64,000 nt of DNA from Lactobacillus panisapium (GCF_019469265.1 NZ_CP048268.1:589501-653500), one strand, 5' to 3'. Counted from the first letter of the stretch, positions 9,053-18,628 are shown. The notes: a model not told the origin generated them from the sequence alone. Numbers and translations are program-made.

Positions 9053-9868
9053 ATGAAAAAAAAGTTTTGGCTGTTTCCTTTATTAGCGTGTATCTTGATG
9101 TTGACCGGCTGTGGCAAAAGTTTGAGCGATCAATCTGTTTTAGATAATGTCAAGCAGTCAAATACGATCACCTGGGGTGTAAAGGGTGATGTTAGATTAT
9201 TTGGCTTGATTGATGTCCGCGATGGTCAACAAAAAGGCTTTGACGTTGATATGGCTAAGGCTATCACTAAGCATATTCTCGGTCCGAAGGGACGTGCTGA
9301 ATTTGTTACCACCACTTCACAATCGAGAGTTCCGCTATTAAAAAATGGCAATATTGATGCGGTGATTGCGACGATGTCGATTACGCCTGAGCGGAAAAAA
9401 GTAATTTCATTTTCGAAGTCTTACTTTGATGCTGGGCAATCACTACTTGTTCCCAAGAGTTCAAAAATAAGAAGCACTAAGGATTTAAATGGTAAGACCG
9501 TTATCGGGGTAGTCGGTTCTAATTCAGTTGATAACATTAAAAAGGCTGCGCCGAAAGCGAAAGTAATCGAACTGCAAGATTATGCTCAGGCAATGAACGC
9601 ATTGAAATCAGGTCAGGGTGACGCTTTGACAACTGATAATGGTATTTTGTTTGGTTTGGCAGTTCAAAACCCAGGATATGAAGTTCGAGGTGGTACGTTT
9701 ACTGTTGAACCTTATGGTGTTGCAGTTGATAAGGGACAAACCGGATTCACTAAGGCTGTTGATAAGGCAGTTCTTGAAATGCAGCATAGTGGTGAATACA
9801 ATCGCTTGATTAAAAAGTGGTTCGGCGACGTTCCAGGATTTAATTATAAGGAGCTGTATCGCCGATGA
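9053..9868 (+). CDS. glnH: Amino acid ABC transporter substrate-binding lipoprotein
   Basis: 271 residues. A lipoprotein signal peptide is clear: MKKK, a hydrophobic stretch and the lipobox LTGC (Cys near residue 20). The mature part is a family-3 periplasmic-type binding protein, with GFDVDMAKAI and the following MSITPERKK region typical of glutamine/glutamate receptors. It captures substrate outside the cell and delivers it to the two permeases. AAGGAGG precedes the ATG, and the stop overlaps the next gene's start in ATGA, indicating translational coupling. Confidence 0.92.
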   Translation: MKKKFWLFPLLACILMLTGCGKSLSDQSVLDNVKQSNTITWGVKGDVRLFGLIDVRDGQQKGFDVDMAKAITKHILGPKGRAEFVTTTSQSRVPLLKNGNIDAVIATMSITPERKKVISFSKSYFDAGQSLLVPKSSKIRSTKDLNGKTVIGVVGSNSVDNIKKAAPKAKVIELQDYAQAMNALKSGQGDALTTDNGILFGLAVQNPGYEVRGGTFTVEPYGVAVDKGQTGFTKAVDKAVLEMQHSGEYNRLIKKWFGDVPGFNYKELYRR

Positions 9869-10503
9869 TTAACATTTTTACAAAATTTAGTGGCCAACTG
9901 CTCGTTGGATTAGGCTGGACCGTATTTTCCAGTGTGATTGCATTGTTTTTCAGTTTAATAATTGGAACAATTTTCGCAATTATGGAAGTAGTTCCGAGTA
10001 AAGTAGCACGCGTTATTGGACGTGCGTATGTTGAAATTTTACGTAATATTCCGCTATTAGTTATTACCATGTTCTTTTATTTGGTTATTCCAATGTACGT
10101 GGTTAAGATTAATGGTTTTACAGCGGGAACAATTGGCTTAACGCTTTACACTTCCGCATTTATTGCTGAAACCATTCGTTCAGGTATTCAATCTGTCTCT
10201 GGCGGACAGATGGAGGGTGCACGTTCTACCGGTATGACATACTGGCAGGCAATGCGTTATATTATTTTGCCGCAAGCATTTAAAATTGTAATTCCACCAT
10301 TAGGAAATCAGTTTGTTAACTTGGTTAAAAATTCGTCGGTTCTGGCATTTGTGGCTGGATTTGATTTGATGTATCAAGCAAACTCGATTGCTTCAACAAC
10401 TTTTGATACTATTAACAGCTATCTAGTAGTTGGAGTTTTATATTTAATTATCACGTTGCCGCTTAGTTACTACATGCAGCATTTAGAGAAGAAATTAGCC
10501 TAA
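9865..10503 (+). CDS. glnP: Amino acid ABC transporter permease (first of two)
   Basis: 212 residues with about five membrane helices. The His/Glu/Gln permease-family segment EILRNIPLLV is present, as is the coupling loop GGQMEGARSTGMTYWQAM that contacts the ATPase. The ATG overlaps the glnH stop by four bases. Together with the next gene it should form a heterodimeric pore. It is paralogous to its neighbour; the segment around the coupling loop is almost the same in both. Confidence 0.92.
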   Translation: MINIFTKFSGQLLVGLGWTVFSSVIALFFSLIIGTIFAIMEVVPSKVARVIGRAYVEILRNIPLLVITMFFYLVIPMYVVKINGFTAGTIGLTLYTSAFIAETIRSGIQSVSGGQMEGARSTGMTYWQAMRYIILPQAFKIVIPPLGNQFVNLVKNSSVLAFVAGFDLMYQANSIASTTFDTINSYLVVGVLYLIITLPLSYYMQHLEKKLA

Positions 10504-10519
10504 GGGGAGGGACAGTGAA

Positions 10520-11173
10520 ATGCAAAATTGGATTAACGCCTTTTCGTGGCTAAACATGCGCTTTTTATTGATGGGCCTCTGGGTAACGATTTATATTTCT
10601 GTAATTTCGGTTATTTTGAGTTTCATCTTTGGGTCAATTCTGGGTATTATTAGATATTCGAAAATTAAGTACGTTTCAAAGATTGTCGGTTTCATAATCG
10701 ATATTATCCGTAATGTACCCTTGCTGTTAATCATCTTCTTTACCTACTTTGGGTTGCCCAATTTTGGCTTCAGACCGGAAACAATTCCTGCTGCCATTAT
10801 TGCGATGACAGTTTTTGAATCAAGTATGCTAGCAGAAATTGTTAGGTCAGGGATTCAATCAGTCTCAGGTGGTCAAATGGAAGGTGCTAGATCGACTGGA
10901 ATGTCCTTTGTTCAAGCACTCTGGCACGTTGTTTTACCACAAGCTTATAAAAACATGGTACCAACAATTATTAGTCAGTTTGTTTCACTGATTAAGGACA
11001 CATCACTGGCCACAATCATTGTGGTGCCAGAAATGATGCAACACGCACAAGTTATTTATGGTCAAAATGCCAACTATATTCTACCGATGTTTGCGGCTTT
11101 AGCAGTACTTTACTTTATCGTCTGCTTTACCCTGTCAATCATTGGTAACGTAATCGGAAAGCATTTGACTTAA
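10520..11173 (+). CDS. glnP: Amino acid ABC transporter permease (second of two)
   Basis: 217 residues, same architecture as the preceding permease: DIIRNVPLLLIIFF early on and GGQMEGARSTGMSFVQAL as the coupling loop. GGGGAGG precedes the ATG. It completes the glnQ-glnH-permease-permease operon, and a terminator follows closely. Confidence 0.92.
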   Translation: MQNWINAFSWLNMRFLLMGLWVTIYISVISVILSFIFGSILGIIRYSKIKYVSKIVGFIIDIIRNVPLLLIIFFTYFGLPNFGFRPETIPAAIIAMTVFESSMLAEIVRSGIQSVSGGQMEGARSTGMSFVQALWHVVLPQAYKNMVPTIISQFVSLIKDTSLATIIVVPEMMQHAQVIYGQNANYILPMFAALAVLYFIVCFTLSIIGNVIGKHLT

Positions 11174-11197
11174 GCTGAAAATAAAATTAATTAACTT

Positions 11198-11230
11198 AAA
11201 AAGATTTCACATTTTGTGAAATCTTTTTTT
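11198..11230 (+). terminator. Intrinsic terminator of the glutamine transporter operon
   Basis: AAAGATTTCAC pairs with GTGAAATCTTT around a short ATTTT loop, followed by a T-run. Confidence 0.88.
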
Positions 11231-11327
11231 GTTGTAATCCTTTTCATAACTACTAAGATGACCAATAACACCTTTAGCATCGGCATGTTTTATCATTCGC
11301 TGTTATTAAAATATCTTTAAAAAATGC

Positions 11328-11356
11328 TTGACATCGAAACTCATTCAACTTATCTT
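11328..11356 (+). promoter_or_regulatory. Promoter of the frl-opp operon
   Basis: TTGACA (11328-11333), a 17-base spacer and TATCTT (11351-11356), 43 bases before the frlB start. The -10 region continues as TATCTTATTATATAAC, a string shared almost exactly with the promoter before the second oppA gene, so a common regulator may bind there. Confidence 0.75.
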
Positions 11357-11398
11357 ATTATATAACATCATATAACAGCAAAAGATGAGAGGTAAAAA

Positions 11399-12376
11399 AT
11401 GAAAAAAGAATATCAGCAAGAAATAAAAAATGCAGTTGCAGCTTGTCAAAAGGTTGCAGGCATTAATCATATTTATTTTGCCGCCTGTGGTGGTTCCATG
11501 GCTTTCATGCAACCCGCAGAATATATCATTAACAGAGAATGTGATATTCCGGCAACTATTTTGCCAGCACGCGAATTTACTAGTCGCAATCCTCATGCTC
11601 TGAATGAGCATAGTATCGTTGTGACTTGTTCACATTCTGGTAGTACGCCCGAAACCAATGAAGCTGCCAAATTTGCTAAGAAAAAAGGTGCTTTAACAAT
11701 TGGCATTGCTTTTACCCCTGATTCAGCTTTAGAAAAAAATTCTGATTATACTTTGCACTACAGCTGGGGCAAAGGAACGGATGCTGCGGATTTAAACACA
11801 GGCGTCTTGTATGGTTTTATTTTTAGCTTTTTAAAAGCAATCACTGGTGATGCAAAATACGCCAAAGCAATAGCTGCACTTGATGACTTAGAAAAGATGG
11901 CTGAAAGAACGCGGCAACAATTTGGTGAAACGGCTAAGAAATGGACTAGTGAGTTGAAGCGAGAGAAGTTGATTTATGCCGTTGGTTCCGGAATTAATGC
12001 CGGAGAAACTTATTCTTTTGCTGCATGTTGGCTGCAAGAAATGCAGTGGATAAACAGTAGCTACATTAATTCTGCAGAATACTTCCACGGACCTTTTGAA
12101 ATTACTGACTTCGATGTTCCATTTATCATTTGTGAGGGCATGGGCGTGACAAGACAAATGGACGCGCGCGTAGTAGATTTTGCCCAAAAGCACAGTGATA
12201 AAGTTTACGTGATTGATAATGCTAAATACGACATGCATGAAGTTGATGACGAATTTAAAGAGTACTATTCACAAATCTTGTCTGGGGTTGTTTTCCGAAT
12301 GTTGGCAGAAGGCTTTTCATACGAAAGAGGACATTCATTAGAATCACGTCGCTATATGTGGCATTTAGACTATTAA
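11399..12376 (+). CDS. frlB: Fructosamine-6-phosphate deglycase (SIS domain, FrlB-like)
   Basis: 325 residues with two sugar-isomerase (SIS) domains. FrlB enzymes cleave fructoselysine-6-phosphate, or related phosphorylated Amadori products, to glucose-6-phosphate and the free amine. FAACGGSMAF and TCSHSGSTPET mark the phosphosugar site of the first SIS domain, while AVGSGINAGETYSFA and NSAEYFHGPFE mark the second, the latter carrying the expected catalytic glutamate and histidine. GAGAGG precedes the ATG. It opens an operon with the matching kinase and peptide transporter genes. Glucosamine-6-phosphate deaminase-like SIS proteins are the main alternative, but the kinase next door favours FrlB. 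Confidence 0.87.
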   Translation: MKKEYQQEIKNAVAACQKVAGINHIYFAACGGSMAFMQPAEYIINRECDIPATILPAREFTSRNPHALNEHSIVVTCSHSGSTPETNEAAKFAKKKGALTIGIAFTPDSALEKNSDYTLHYSWGKGTDAADLNTGVLYGFIFSFLKAITGDAKYAKAIAALDDLEKMAERTRQQFGETAKKWTSELKREKLIYAVGSGINAGETYSFAACWLQEMQWINSSYINSAEYFHGPFEITDFDVPFIICEGMGVTRQMDARVVDFAQKHSDKVYVIDNAKYDMHEVDDEFKEYYSQILSGVVFRMLAEGFSYERGHSLESRRYMWHLDY

Positions 12377-12389
12377 GGGAATTTGACCC

Positions 12390-13205
12390 ATGAAAATAAT
12401 ATCGATTGGTGATAACGTTGCCGATACTTATGTTAAGCAGCGAGTTTATTTTCCCGGAGGTAATTGTGTTAATGTTGCGGTTGATGCTAAAAAAGCAGGA
12501 GCAGAAACTTCTGCGTATTTGGGCATTTTAGGTGATGATGATCGTGCTGAACACATTGAAAAAGCGCTTCAACAAGAAAAAGTTGAGCTGGTTAATTGTC
12601 GTAAGGCATACGCTCCCACAGCTCAACCACGAGTAATTCTCACTGATGAAGGCGACCGTACTTTTGTTGCAGGACCACAAAATTCAGCTCTGCACTTATT
12701 GGCTCTAAGGCTCACACAAGCCGATTTTGCCACAATTGATCAATTTGATGTTGTTCACGCTGGGATTGATTCAGGAATTGACGAATATTTACCTGAATTA
12801 CATCAACGAGTTAAAGTTTCCTTTGATTTTTCTATTTCTCTGGATAAGGACTACTTTAAAAAGACCTTGCCACAAGTTGATTATGCTTTCTTTTCAGGCG
12901 AAGAGATGTCTGATAGCGAAGTCGTAGAATTTGCTCAGAAGTACTTAACTTTAGGCCCTGAGGTCATTGTGATTACCAGAGGTGCCAAGCCGGCTTTTCT
13001 GCTAACTTCACAAGAATCTTATTATCAAGAACCGCAACTAATTAAGGTTGTTGACACAATGGGAGCCGGTGACAGTTTTATAGCCGGATTCCTAGTTAGT
13101 TACTTAAATAAAAATAATTTACATGAAGCGGCAGAAGCGGCAAGCAAGAATGCAGCTGCGACCTGCCAATTATCTGGTGGTTTTGGTCATCAGAAATCTT
13201 TTTAG
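12390..13205 (+). CDS. frlD: Fructosamine kinase (PfkB/ribokinase family, FrlD-like)
   Basis: 271 residues, close to characterised FrlD. It would phosphorylate the sugar carbon-6 hydroxyl of fructoselysine or a similar Amadori compound with ATP, feeding FrlB. PfkB features are an N-terminal FPGGNCVNVAVDAKKAGA substrate motif and the C-terminal DTMGAGDSFIAGF ATP/anion-hole motif with the catalytic aspartate. AAGGGA precedes the ATG. It starts 13 bases after frlB and runs straight into oppA, so the three are almost surely co-transcribed. Confidence 0.87.
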   Translation: MKIISIGDNVADTYVKQRVYFPGGNCVNVAVDAKKAGAETSAYLGILGDDDRAEHIEKALQQEKVELVNCRKAYAPTAQPRVILTDEGDRTFVAGPQNSALHLLALRLTQADFATIDQFDVVHAGIDSGIDEYLPELHQRVKVSFDFSISLDKDYFKKTLPQVDYAFFSGEEMSDSEVVEFAQKYLTLGPEVIVITRGAKPAFLLTSQESYYQEPQLIKVVDTMGAGDSFIAGFLVSYLNKNNLHEAAEAASKNAAATCQLSGGFGHQKSF

Positions 13206-13220
13206 GAAAGAGTGATAAAG

Positions 13221-14840
13221 ATGAAAAAAGGCGCAATTATCGCTACAGCAGCGGCGTGTTTCAGCATGCTCTTAACGGGCTGTCAAAATAAAGCTACTTC
13301 AAATGCGAATAACCAATCGAAAATTACCATTGTCCAAAATGCTCCCGTTGATTCGTTAGATCCAATCTTGGCTTACCAAAATACGTCATCGATTGTTGTT
13401 GCAAATACAACCGAAGGTCTGTACACGATTGATGCTAATGACAAGCCACGCTTGGGTTTGGCATCTAAAGTTGAAACAAGTAATCATGGTCTTACCAAGA
13501 CTTTTACAATTCGTGACGATGCCAAATGGTCAAACGGCACGCCAATTACTGCCAATGACTTTGTCTTTGCATGGCGCCGTTTATCTAATCCTAAAAATGC
13601 TTCAGCTTTTAATTTTCAACCTGGTGCAGCCGGAATTAAAAATGCCGATGATATCGTAGCTGGGAAAAAGCCGGTTAGTTCGTTAGGAGTTAAGGCAAAA
13701 GGATCGAAAACATTAGTTGTCGAACTAGACCATGTTGTTCCGTATATGAATAAGTTGTTGGCATTCAGTGACTTTGCTCCGGTTAATCAAAAGTACTTTG
13801 ACCAAACCGGCAAAAAGTTTGCTCAAGATGCTAATCACCTAATTTCTTCGGGACCGTACAAGCTTAAGGATTGGAAATTGGGTGATAATACAATTCAACT
13901 GGTCAAGAATAATAAATACTGGGATGCTAAAAATGTGAAGGTCAATAACGTTAAGATTGATGTAATTGCCGATCCAGAAAAAGCAGCAATTGCCTTTGAA
14001 AACGGTAGTGCAGATTATGTTCATTTAAGTGGCCAATTGGTTGCCAAGTACCGTAAGGATAAGAATTTTGTTAATGAAGTTGGTAATTTTACGCAGTACC
14101 TAATGTTTAACATGAAAAAGCCAGGTCTAAATAACGAAAACTTGCGTAAAGCTATCTCTACCAGTATTAACCGAAAGGAAATTACTTCGCACATTTTAAA
14201 GGACGGTTCTATTCCAGCGCACTCCATGGTTATGAAGGACTTAGTCCAAAATCCTGCTAACGGGAAAGATTTTGCGGATGAATCGACCACTAATTTATCT
14301 GCTTATGATCCAGCTGCCGCAAAACAATATTGGAACAAGGCCAAAAGCAAGACTGATTTAAGATCGTTCACTTTACTTTATGATGATAGTGATCCTGCTT
14401 ACGCCAATGTTGCTGCCTATGTAAAAGCACAAGTCGAGAAGAATTTACCAGGGATGAAAGTTAACTTGCAGCAAGTTTCTAAGAAAACTCGTCTTGACAA
14501 AATGGCCAAAGAAACCTATGACGTAACGCTTACACGGTGGGGGCCAGACTATGCTGATCCAACGGCTATTTTGAGCATGTATCAATCAAAAAACGACAGT
14601 AATTACGGCAAGTGGTCTAATTCAGAGTTTGATCAGTTATTAGCACAAGCAAATAAGACGACCGACAAGTCTAAGAGATACCAACTTTTGCTTAAGGCCA
14701 ACAATATCTTAATTGACAGCGCTTCGTGTCCACCGCTGTATCAAATTGGTGCTCCTGTTTTAAAGAGAGCTAATATTAAGAACTTACCGATGCACATTGC
14801 TGGTGTACCATTCTTCTTTAAGTACGCAGTAATAAAGTAA
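13221..14840 (+). CDS. oppA: Oligopeptide ABC transporter substrate-binding lipoprotein 1
   Basis: About 539 residues, family-5 extracellular solute-binding protein that captures peptides for the Opp transporter. The signal peptide ends in a lipobox LLTGC. The family core region is visible (DDAKWSNGTPITANDFVFAW, and TRWGPDYADP near the C-terminus). I start at the ATG at 13221, preceded by AGGAAAG; a GTG nine bases earlier touches that site. It lies 15 bases after frlD, an unusual position for an oppA. It is highly similar to the next gene, so the pair is a tandem duplication. Confidence 0.9.
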   Translation: MKKGAIIATAAACFSMLLTGCQNKATSNANNQSKITIVQNAPVDSLDPILAYQNTSSIVVANTTEGLYTIDANDKPRLGLASKVETSNHGLTKTFTIRDDAKWSNGTPITANDFVFAWRRLSNPKNASAFNFQPGAAGIKNADDIVAGKKPVSSLGVKAKGSKTLVVELDHVVPYMNKLLAFSDFAPVNQKYFDQTGKKFAQDANHLISSGPYKLKDWKLGDNTIQLVKNNKYWDAKNVKVNNVKIDVIADPEKAAIAFENGSADYVHLSGQLVAKYRKDKNFVNEVGNFTQYLMFNMKKPGLNNENLRKAISTSINRKEITSHILKDGSIPAHSMVMKDLVQNPANGKDFADESTTNLSAYDPAAAKQYWNKAKSKTDLRSFTLLYDDSDPAYANVAAYVKAQVEKNLPGMKVNLQQVSKKTRLDKMAKETYDVTLTRWGPDYADPTAILSMYQSKNDSNYGKWSNSEFDQLLAQANKTTDKSKRYQLLLKANNILIDSASCPPLYQIGAPVLKRANIKNLPMHIAGVPFFFKYAVIK

Positions 14841-14920
14841 ATGGGACAGAAGTTTAGCTAAAAGTAAAATATTTAATTAAGATATTTTTAACTAATATTA
14901 AATTTTATTAAGAAATTACC

Positions 14921-14949
14921 TTGACATATTATAAAATTACAATTATCTT
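14921..14949 (+). promoter_or_regulatory. Internal promoter before the second oppA
   Basis: TTGACA (14921-14926), 17-base spacer, TATCTT (14944-14949), continuing as TATCTTATCATATAAAC. Spacing and extended -10 copy those at the frlB promoter. It lies in the 229-base gap between the two oppA genes, which otherwise holds only an AT-rich weak hairpin. Confidence 0.72.
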
Positions 14950-15069
14950 ATCATATAAACCCTAAAAAGTTGGAGCCAGCTAATTTACGAAGCAAACAAA
15001 TAATTACAATATGTTTAGCAATACCAAGTAAAGCTGAGGTCCAAAAAATGATAAGGAAGAGTGATATTT

Positions 15070-16692
15070 ATGAAAAAAGCAGCAGTGCTTGCTACCGCCG
15101 CCATCTCTTGTTTTGGCATGTTGCTAACAGGCTGCCAAAAGAAGTCAAATTCAACAGCTAGTAATCAGGATAAAATTACCGTTGTGCAAAATGTACCGGT
15201 CGATTCGCTTGATCCGACAATTGCTTATCAAGTCACATCATGTTTAACAGTGGCTAACACAACCGAGGGATTGTATACGATTGACGCAAATGAGAAACCG
15301 CAGCTCGGATTGGCCGAAAAAGTTGAGACTAGTAATAATGGTCTAACTAAGACATTCACAATTCGTAAGGATGCGAAGTGGTCTAACGGTGATCCGGTTA
15401 AAGCAAACGATTTTGTCTTTAGCTGGCGCAGGTTTGCTAGTCCAAAGGTAGGCTCTCCTTATAATTTTGAAATAATTGCATCAGGAATTAAAAATGCTAG
15501 TGCAGTTGTTGCTGGGAAAAAGCCACTTAGTGCACTTGGTGTTAGGGCTAAGAATGATAAGACTTTAGTAGTTGAATTGGAACATCCTGTACCATTTTTA
15601 AGCAAATTGTTGTCTTTTAGTTCCTTTGCCCCGATTAACCAAAAATATTTCGATGAAAATGGTAAAAAGTATGCACAGGATTCAGATCATTTGCTTGCTA
15701 CCGGTCCGTATAAGGTAACAAATTGGAAATTAGGCGATAATACCGTTCAATTAGTGAAAAACCCTAAGTACTGGGATGCCAAAAACGTTAAGGTCAAGGA
15801 AGTTAAAATCGATGTGATTACGGATCCGGAAAAAGCAGCAATTGCCTTTGAAAATGGCAGTGCCGATTACGTTCATTTAAGCGGTCAGCTTGTTTCGAAA
15901 TACCGCAAGGACAAGAACTTCCAAGAAGAAGTAAGCAACTTCATTCACTACTTAATGTTCAACCTGAAAAAGCCAGGATTTGATAATCCGGATGTGAGAA
16001 AAGCAATCTCTTACAGTATTGATCGCAAAGAAATCACAACTCATATCCTAAAGGATGGCTCTGTGCCAGTTCATTCAATGATTATGAAGGGCTTAGCAAA
16101 GGATCCAGCTACTGGTAAAGACTTTGCGGATGAATCAACCACTAATTTTTCGCAATACTCTCCTAGTGAAGCGAAAAAATACTGGAATAAGGCTAAAAGT
16201 AAGACTAAGTTACGTTCATTCACTCTGCTTTATGATGACAGTGATCCCGTTTATTCCAACCTTGCCGCTTATATCAAGGCGCAAGTTGAAAAGAATCTTC
16301 CGGGAATGAAGGTTAACTTACAGCAAGTTGCGAAGAAAACAAGATTAGATAAGATGGCTAAGTCAACTTTTGATGTTGCAATTACTCGTTGGGCTCCTGA
16401 TTACGCTGATCCGACCGCCGTTTTAGGTATGTATACAACGGGCAATGCCAGCAACTATGGTAAATGGTCTGACCCAGCATTTGATAAGTTAGTTAACCAA
16501 GCAGGCGGTATGGCAAATCAAACTAAGAGATTCCAAACCTTGCTTAAGGCAAATGATCTTCTAATTGATAGTGCTGCTTGTCCGCCACTATACCAATCTG
16601 GTGCTCCAGTTCTGAAACGAGCAGATATAAAGAATATGCCAATGCATATTGCGGGTGTACCATACTTCTTTAAGTATGTATCCATTAAATAA
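15070..16692 (+). CDS. oppA: Oligopeptide ABC transporter substrate-binding lipoprotein 2
   Basis: About 540 residues. The signal peptide carries the lipobox LLTGC, and the mature protein aligns with the previous oppA along its whole length without obvious gaps. Differences cluster in ligand-facing loops (for example TRWAPDYADPTAVLGMY against TRWGPDYADPTAILSMY), so the two may bind different peptides. ATG at 15070 follows AAGGAAGA; an earlier GTG is too close to it. It has its own promoter and is followed by a hairpin that may lower expression of the transporter subunits relative to this receptor. Confidence 0.9.
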   Translation: MKKAAVLATAAISCFGMLLTGCQKKSNSTASNQDKITVVQNVPVDSLDPTIAYQVTSCLTVANTTEGLYTIDANEKPQLGLAEKVETSNNGLTKTFTIRKDAKWSNGDPVKANDFVFSWRRFASPKVGSPYNFEIIASGIKNASAVVAGKKPLSALGVRAKNDKTLVVELEHPVPFLSKLLSFSSFAPINQKYFDENGKKYAQDSDHLLATGPYKVTNWKLGDNTVQLVKNPKYWDAKNVKVKEVKIDVITDPEKAAIAFENGSADYVHLSGQLVSKYRKDKNFQEEVSNFIHYLMFNLKKPGFDNPDVRKAISYSIDRKEITTHILKDGSVPVHSMIMKGLAKDPATGKDFADESTTNFSQYSPSEAKKYWNKAKSKTKLRSFTLLYDDSDPVYSNLAAYIKAQVEKNLPGMKVNLQQVAKKTRLDKMAKSTFDVAITRWAPDYADPTAVLGMYTTGNASNYGKWSDPAFDKLVNQAGGMANQTKRFQTLLKANDLLIDSAACPPLYQSGAPVLKRADIKNMPMHIAGVPYFFKYVSIK

Positions 16693-16717
16693 TTTGGCAA
16701 AAAATGAATTAAAAATG

Positions 16718-16740
16718 GGGCTGAGCATTTGTCTCGGTCC
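16718..16740 (+). terminator. Attenuator hairpin between oppA2 and oppB
   Basis: GGGCTGAG pairs with CTCGGTCC (two G-U pairs) around a seven-base loop, followed only by TATTTGTTTC. It is too weak for full termination. Such a hairpin commonly keeps the receptor in excess over membrane subunits; that role is inferred. Confidence 0.5.
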
Positions 16741-16775
16741 TATTTGTTTCTAACAGGAAGTAAGGAGGGATGAAC

Positions 16776-17708
16776 TTGAAAAAATATATATTAAAAAGAA
16801 TTTTGATTGCAGTTGTGACCCTGTTCTTGATTACCTTAATTTTATTTGTAATGGAAAAAGCAATGCCAGGTTCACCGTTTAATGATGAAAAGATGTCGCA
16901 CGCTCAAGTAGCGGCTTTGTACCGAAAATATGGCTTGGATGGACCAATACCAATTCAGTTCTTTAATTATTTAAAAAATATGATCACCGGTGATTTTGGC
17001 GTGTCATATACCGTTCAGGTAAATACGCCTGTCACAACAATGATTTTTCAGCACTTTACCATTTCATTGCAGATTGGTTTGCAAGCTACTGTTTTGGGTT
17101 CTATTTTGGGCTTTTTCATGGGTGTATTGGCAGCCATTAAGCAGGGCAGCATTTGGGATAACTTAATGACCGGGATTTCAGTGTTAGGAATAAGTTTACC
17201 TAACTTTGTTGTCGCTTTGATTGTTTCGTTATTATTCTCCTACAAGCTAATGGTATTTCCTGGAACTTACCAACAAACACAGCCTTTTGCTTCAACCATT
17301 TTGCCAACGATTGCCCTAAGTACTTTTACCATGGCAAGTATTGAACGGTATGTCCGCAATGACATGATTACAATTATGGATTCTGACTACTACCGATTGG
17401 CAGATTCAAAGGGCATTAAAAAGTACCAGTTAATTTTGCACCACGTGATTCGAAATACATTAATTTCGGTTATTACGGTTTTGGCGCCATTAATGATTGA
17501 TTTGATTGCCGGTAGTATGGTTATTGAAAAGGCCTTTGCGATTCCCGGATTGGGGACTTTGTATATCAGTGCGATTCAAGCCAATGATTATAACGTTGTT
17601 TTAGGAATTACCTTCTTTTACGCAGTTTTGTTCATTGGCATAATGCTAGTAGTGGATATCCTTTACGGCTTAATTGATCCACGAATTAGATTAGATGAGG
17701 GTGAATAA
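16776..17708 (+). CDS. oppB: Oligopeptide ABC transporter permease OppB
   Basis: About 310 residues with six membrane helices, DppB/OppB family. It begins KKYILKRILIAVVTLFLI, the classic start of this subunit, and contains the GLDGPIPIQFFNYL periplasmic segment and the coupling loop with RLADSKGIKKYQ. I prefer a TTG start at 16776: AAGGAGGG directly abuts an ATG at 16770, leaving no spacing, but is seven bases from the TTG. Pairs with OppC to form the pore. Confidence 0.92.
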   Translation: MKKYILKRILIAVVTLFLITLILFVMEKAMPGSPFNDEKMSHAQVAALYRKYGLDGPIPIQFFNYLKNMITGDFGVSYTVQVNTPVTTMIFQHFTISLQIGLQATVLGSILGFFMGVLAAIKQGSIWDNLMTGISVLGISLPNFVVALIVSLLFSYKLMVFPGTYQQTQPFASTILPTIALSTFTMASIERYVRNDMITIMDSDYYRLADSKGIKKYQLILHHVIRNTLISVITVLAPLMIDLIAGSMVIEKAFAIPGLGTLYISAIQANDYNVVLGITFFYAVLFIGIMLVVDILYGLIDPRIRLDEGE

Positions 17709-17709
17709 A

Positions 17710-18618
17710 ATGACTGAAATTAAAGACACCGATTTTGAATTTGCCCAAAATCCAGAAGTTGAAGATCATTATTCTGGCAAATCATATTCGTATGGGCAGC
17801 TAATTTGGCATAGATTTTTACGGAATAAAGGAGCAGTAATTAGTGTTATTGTGCTGGTTATCATCGCTTTAATCGCTTTTTTAGCTCCGCATATTAGTCA
17901 ATTTTCGCCAACCACGCCATATCCCAACCAATCTAACCTTGCCCCTGGGACAAATGGTCATTGGTTTGGAACAGATAATTTGGGACGAGACATTTTTGTC
18001 AGAGTAGCAGCTGGAACTTCGGTTTCGCTCCGAGTTGCCCTCGTAGCCATGGTTATTGACCTTGTGATTGGAACCAGTTATGGTCTGATTTCAGGTTATT
18101 TTGGGGGCAAAATCGATTTATTTATGCAGCGGATTACCGAAATTCTGAGTACAATTCCGATGATTATTATTGTTACTCTCCTTGTGCTGGTAATGAAGCC
18201 GGGACTAGTCAGCATTATTACCGCGATGATGATTGTTGGCTGGATTAATATGAGCCGGATTGTGCGGGCGCAAGTTTTAGAATTAAAATCACGTGAATAT
18301 GTTTTATCTGCCAGAACCATGGGAGAATCAAACTTTAAAATTATTTTTTCCCAGATTTTACCCAATACCTTAGGGCAAATTATCACGACATTTATGTTAT
18401 CAATTCCTAACGCAATTTTCCTTGAAGCATTTTTAGCATTTATTGGATTGGGAGTTCCTGCGCCATTGGCATCGCTGGGGACTATGATCAATGATGGTTA
18501 TACTCAAGCCATTGTTTATCCTTATATGGTCTTTTTCCCGGTCTTATTTCTCGCCTTAATTATGCTTAGTTTCAATATTATTGCCGATGGTTTGCGTGAT
18601 GCAATTGAAGGAAGCTAG
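17710..18618 (+). CDS. oppC: Oligopeptide ABC transporter permease OppC
   Basis: About 302 residues, DppC/OppC family: an N-terminal cytoplasmic stretch, one helix, the HWFGTDNLGRDIFVRVAAGT motif, then five helices with a LSARTMGESN coupling loop. The ATG at 17710 follows the oppB stop by one base; an in-frame ATG at 17695 would overlap oppB and has a poorer ribosome site. Confidence 0.93.
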   Translation: MTEIKDTDFEFAQNPEVEDHYSGKSYSYGQLIWHRFLRNKGAVISVIVLVIIALIAFLAPHISQFSPTTPYPNQSNLAPGTNGHWFGTDNLGRDIFVRVAAGTSVSLRVALVAMVIDLVIGTSYGLISGYFGGKIDLFMQRITEILSTIPMIIIVTLLVLVMKPGLVSIITAMMIVGWINMSRIVRAQVLELKSREYVLSARTMGESNFKIIFSQILPNTLGQIITTFMLSIPNAIFLEAFLAFIGLGVPAPLASLGTMINDGYTQAIVYPYMVFFPVLFLALIMLSFNIIADGLRDAIEGS

Positions 18619-18628
18619 GTGAAGCGGT

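Noticed and set aside
16770..16778. ATG at 16770 as the oppB start
   Set aside because: AAGGAGGG directly abuts it, leaving no spacer; the TTG six bases on is correctly spaced and gives the usual family N-terminus.
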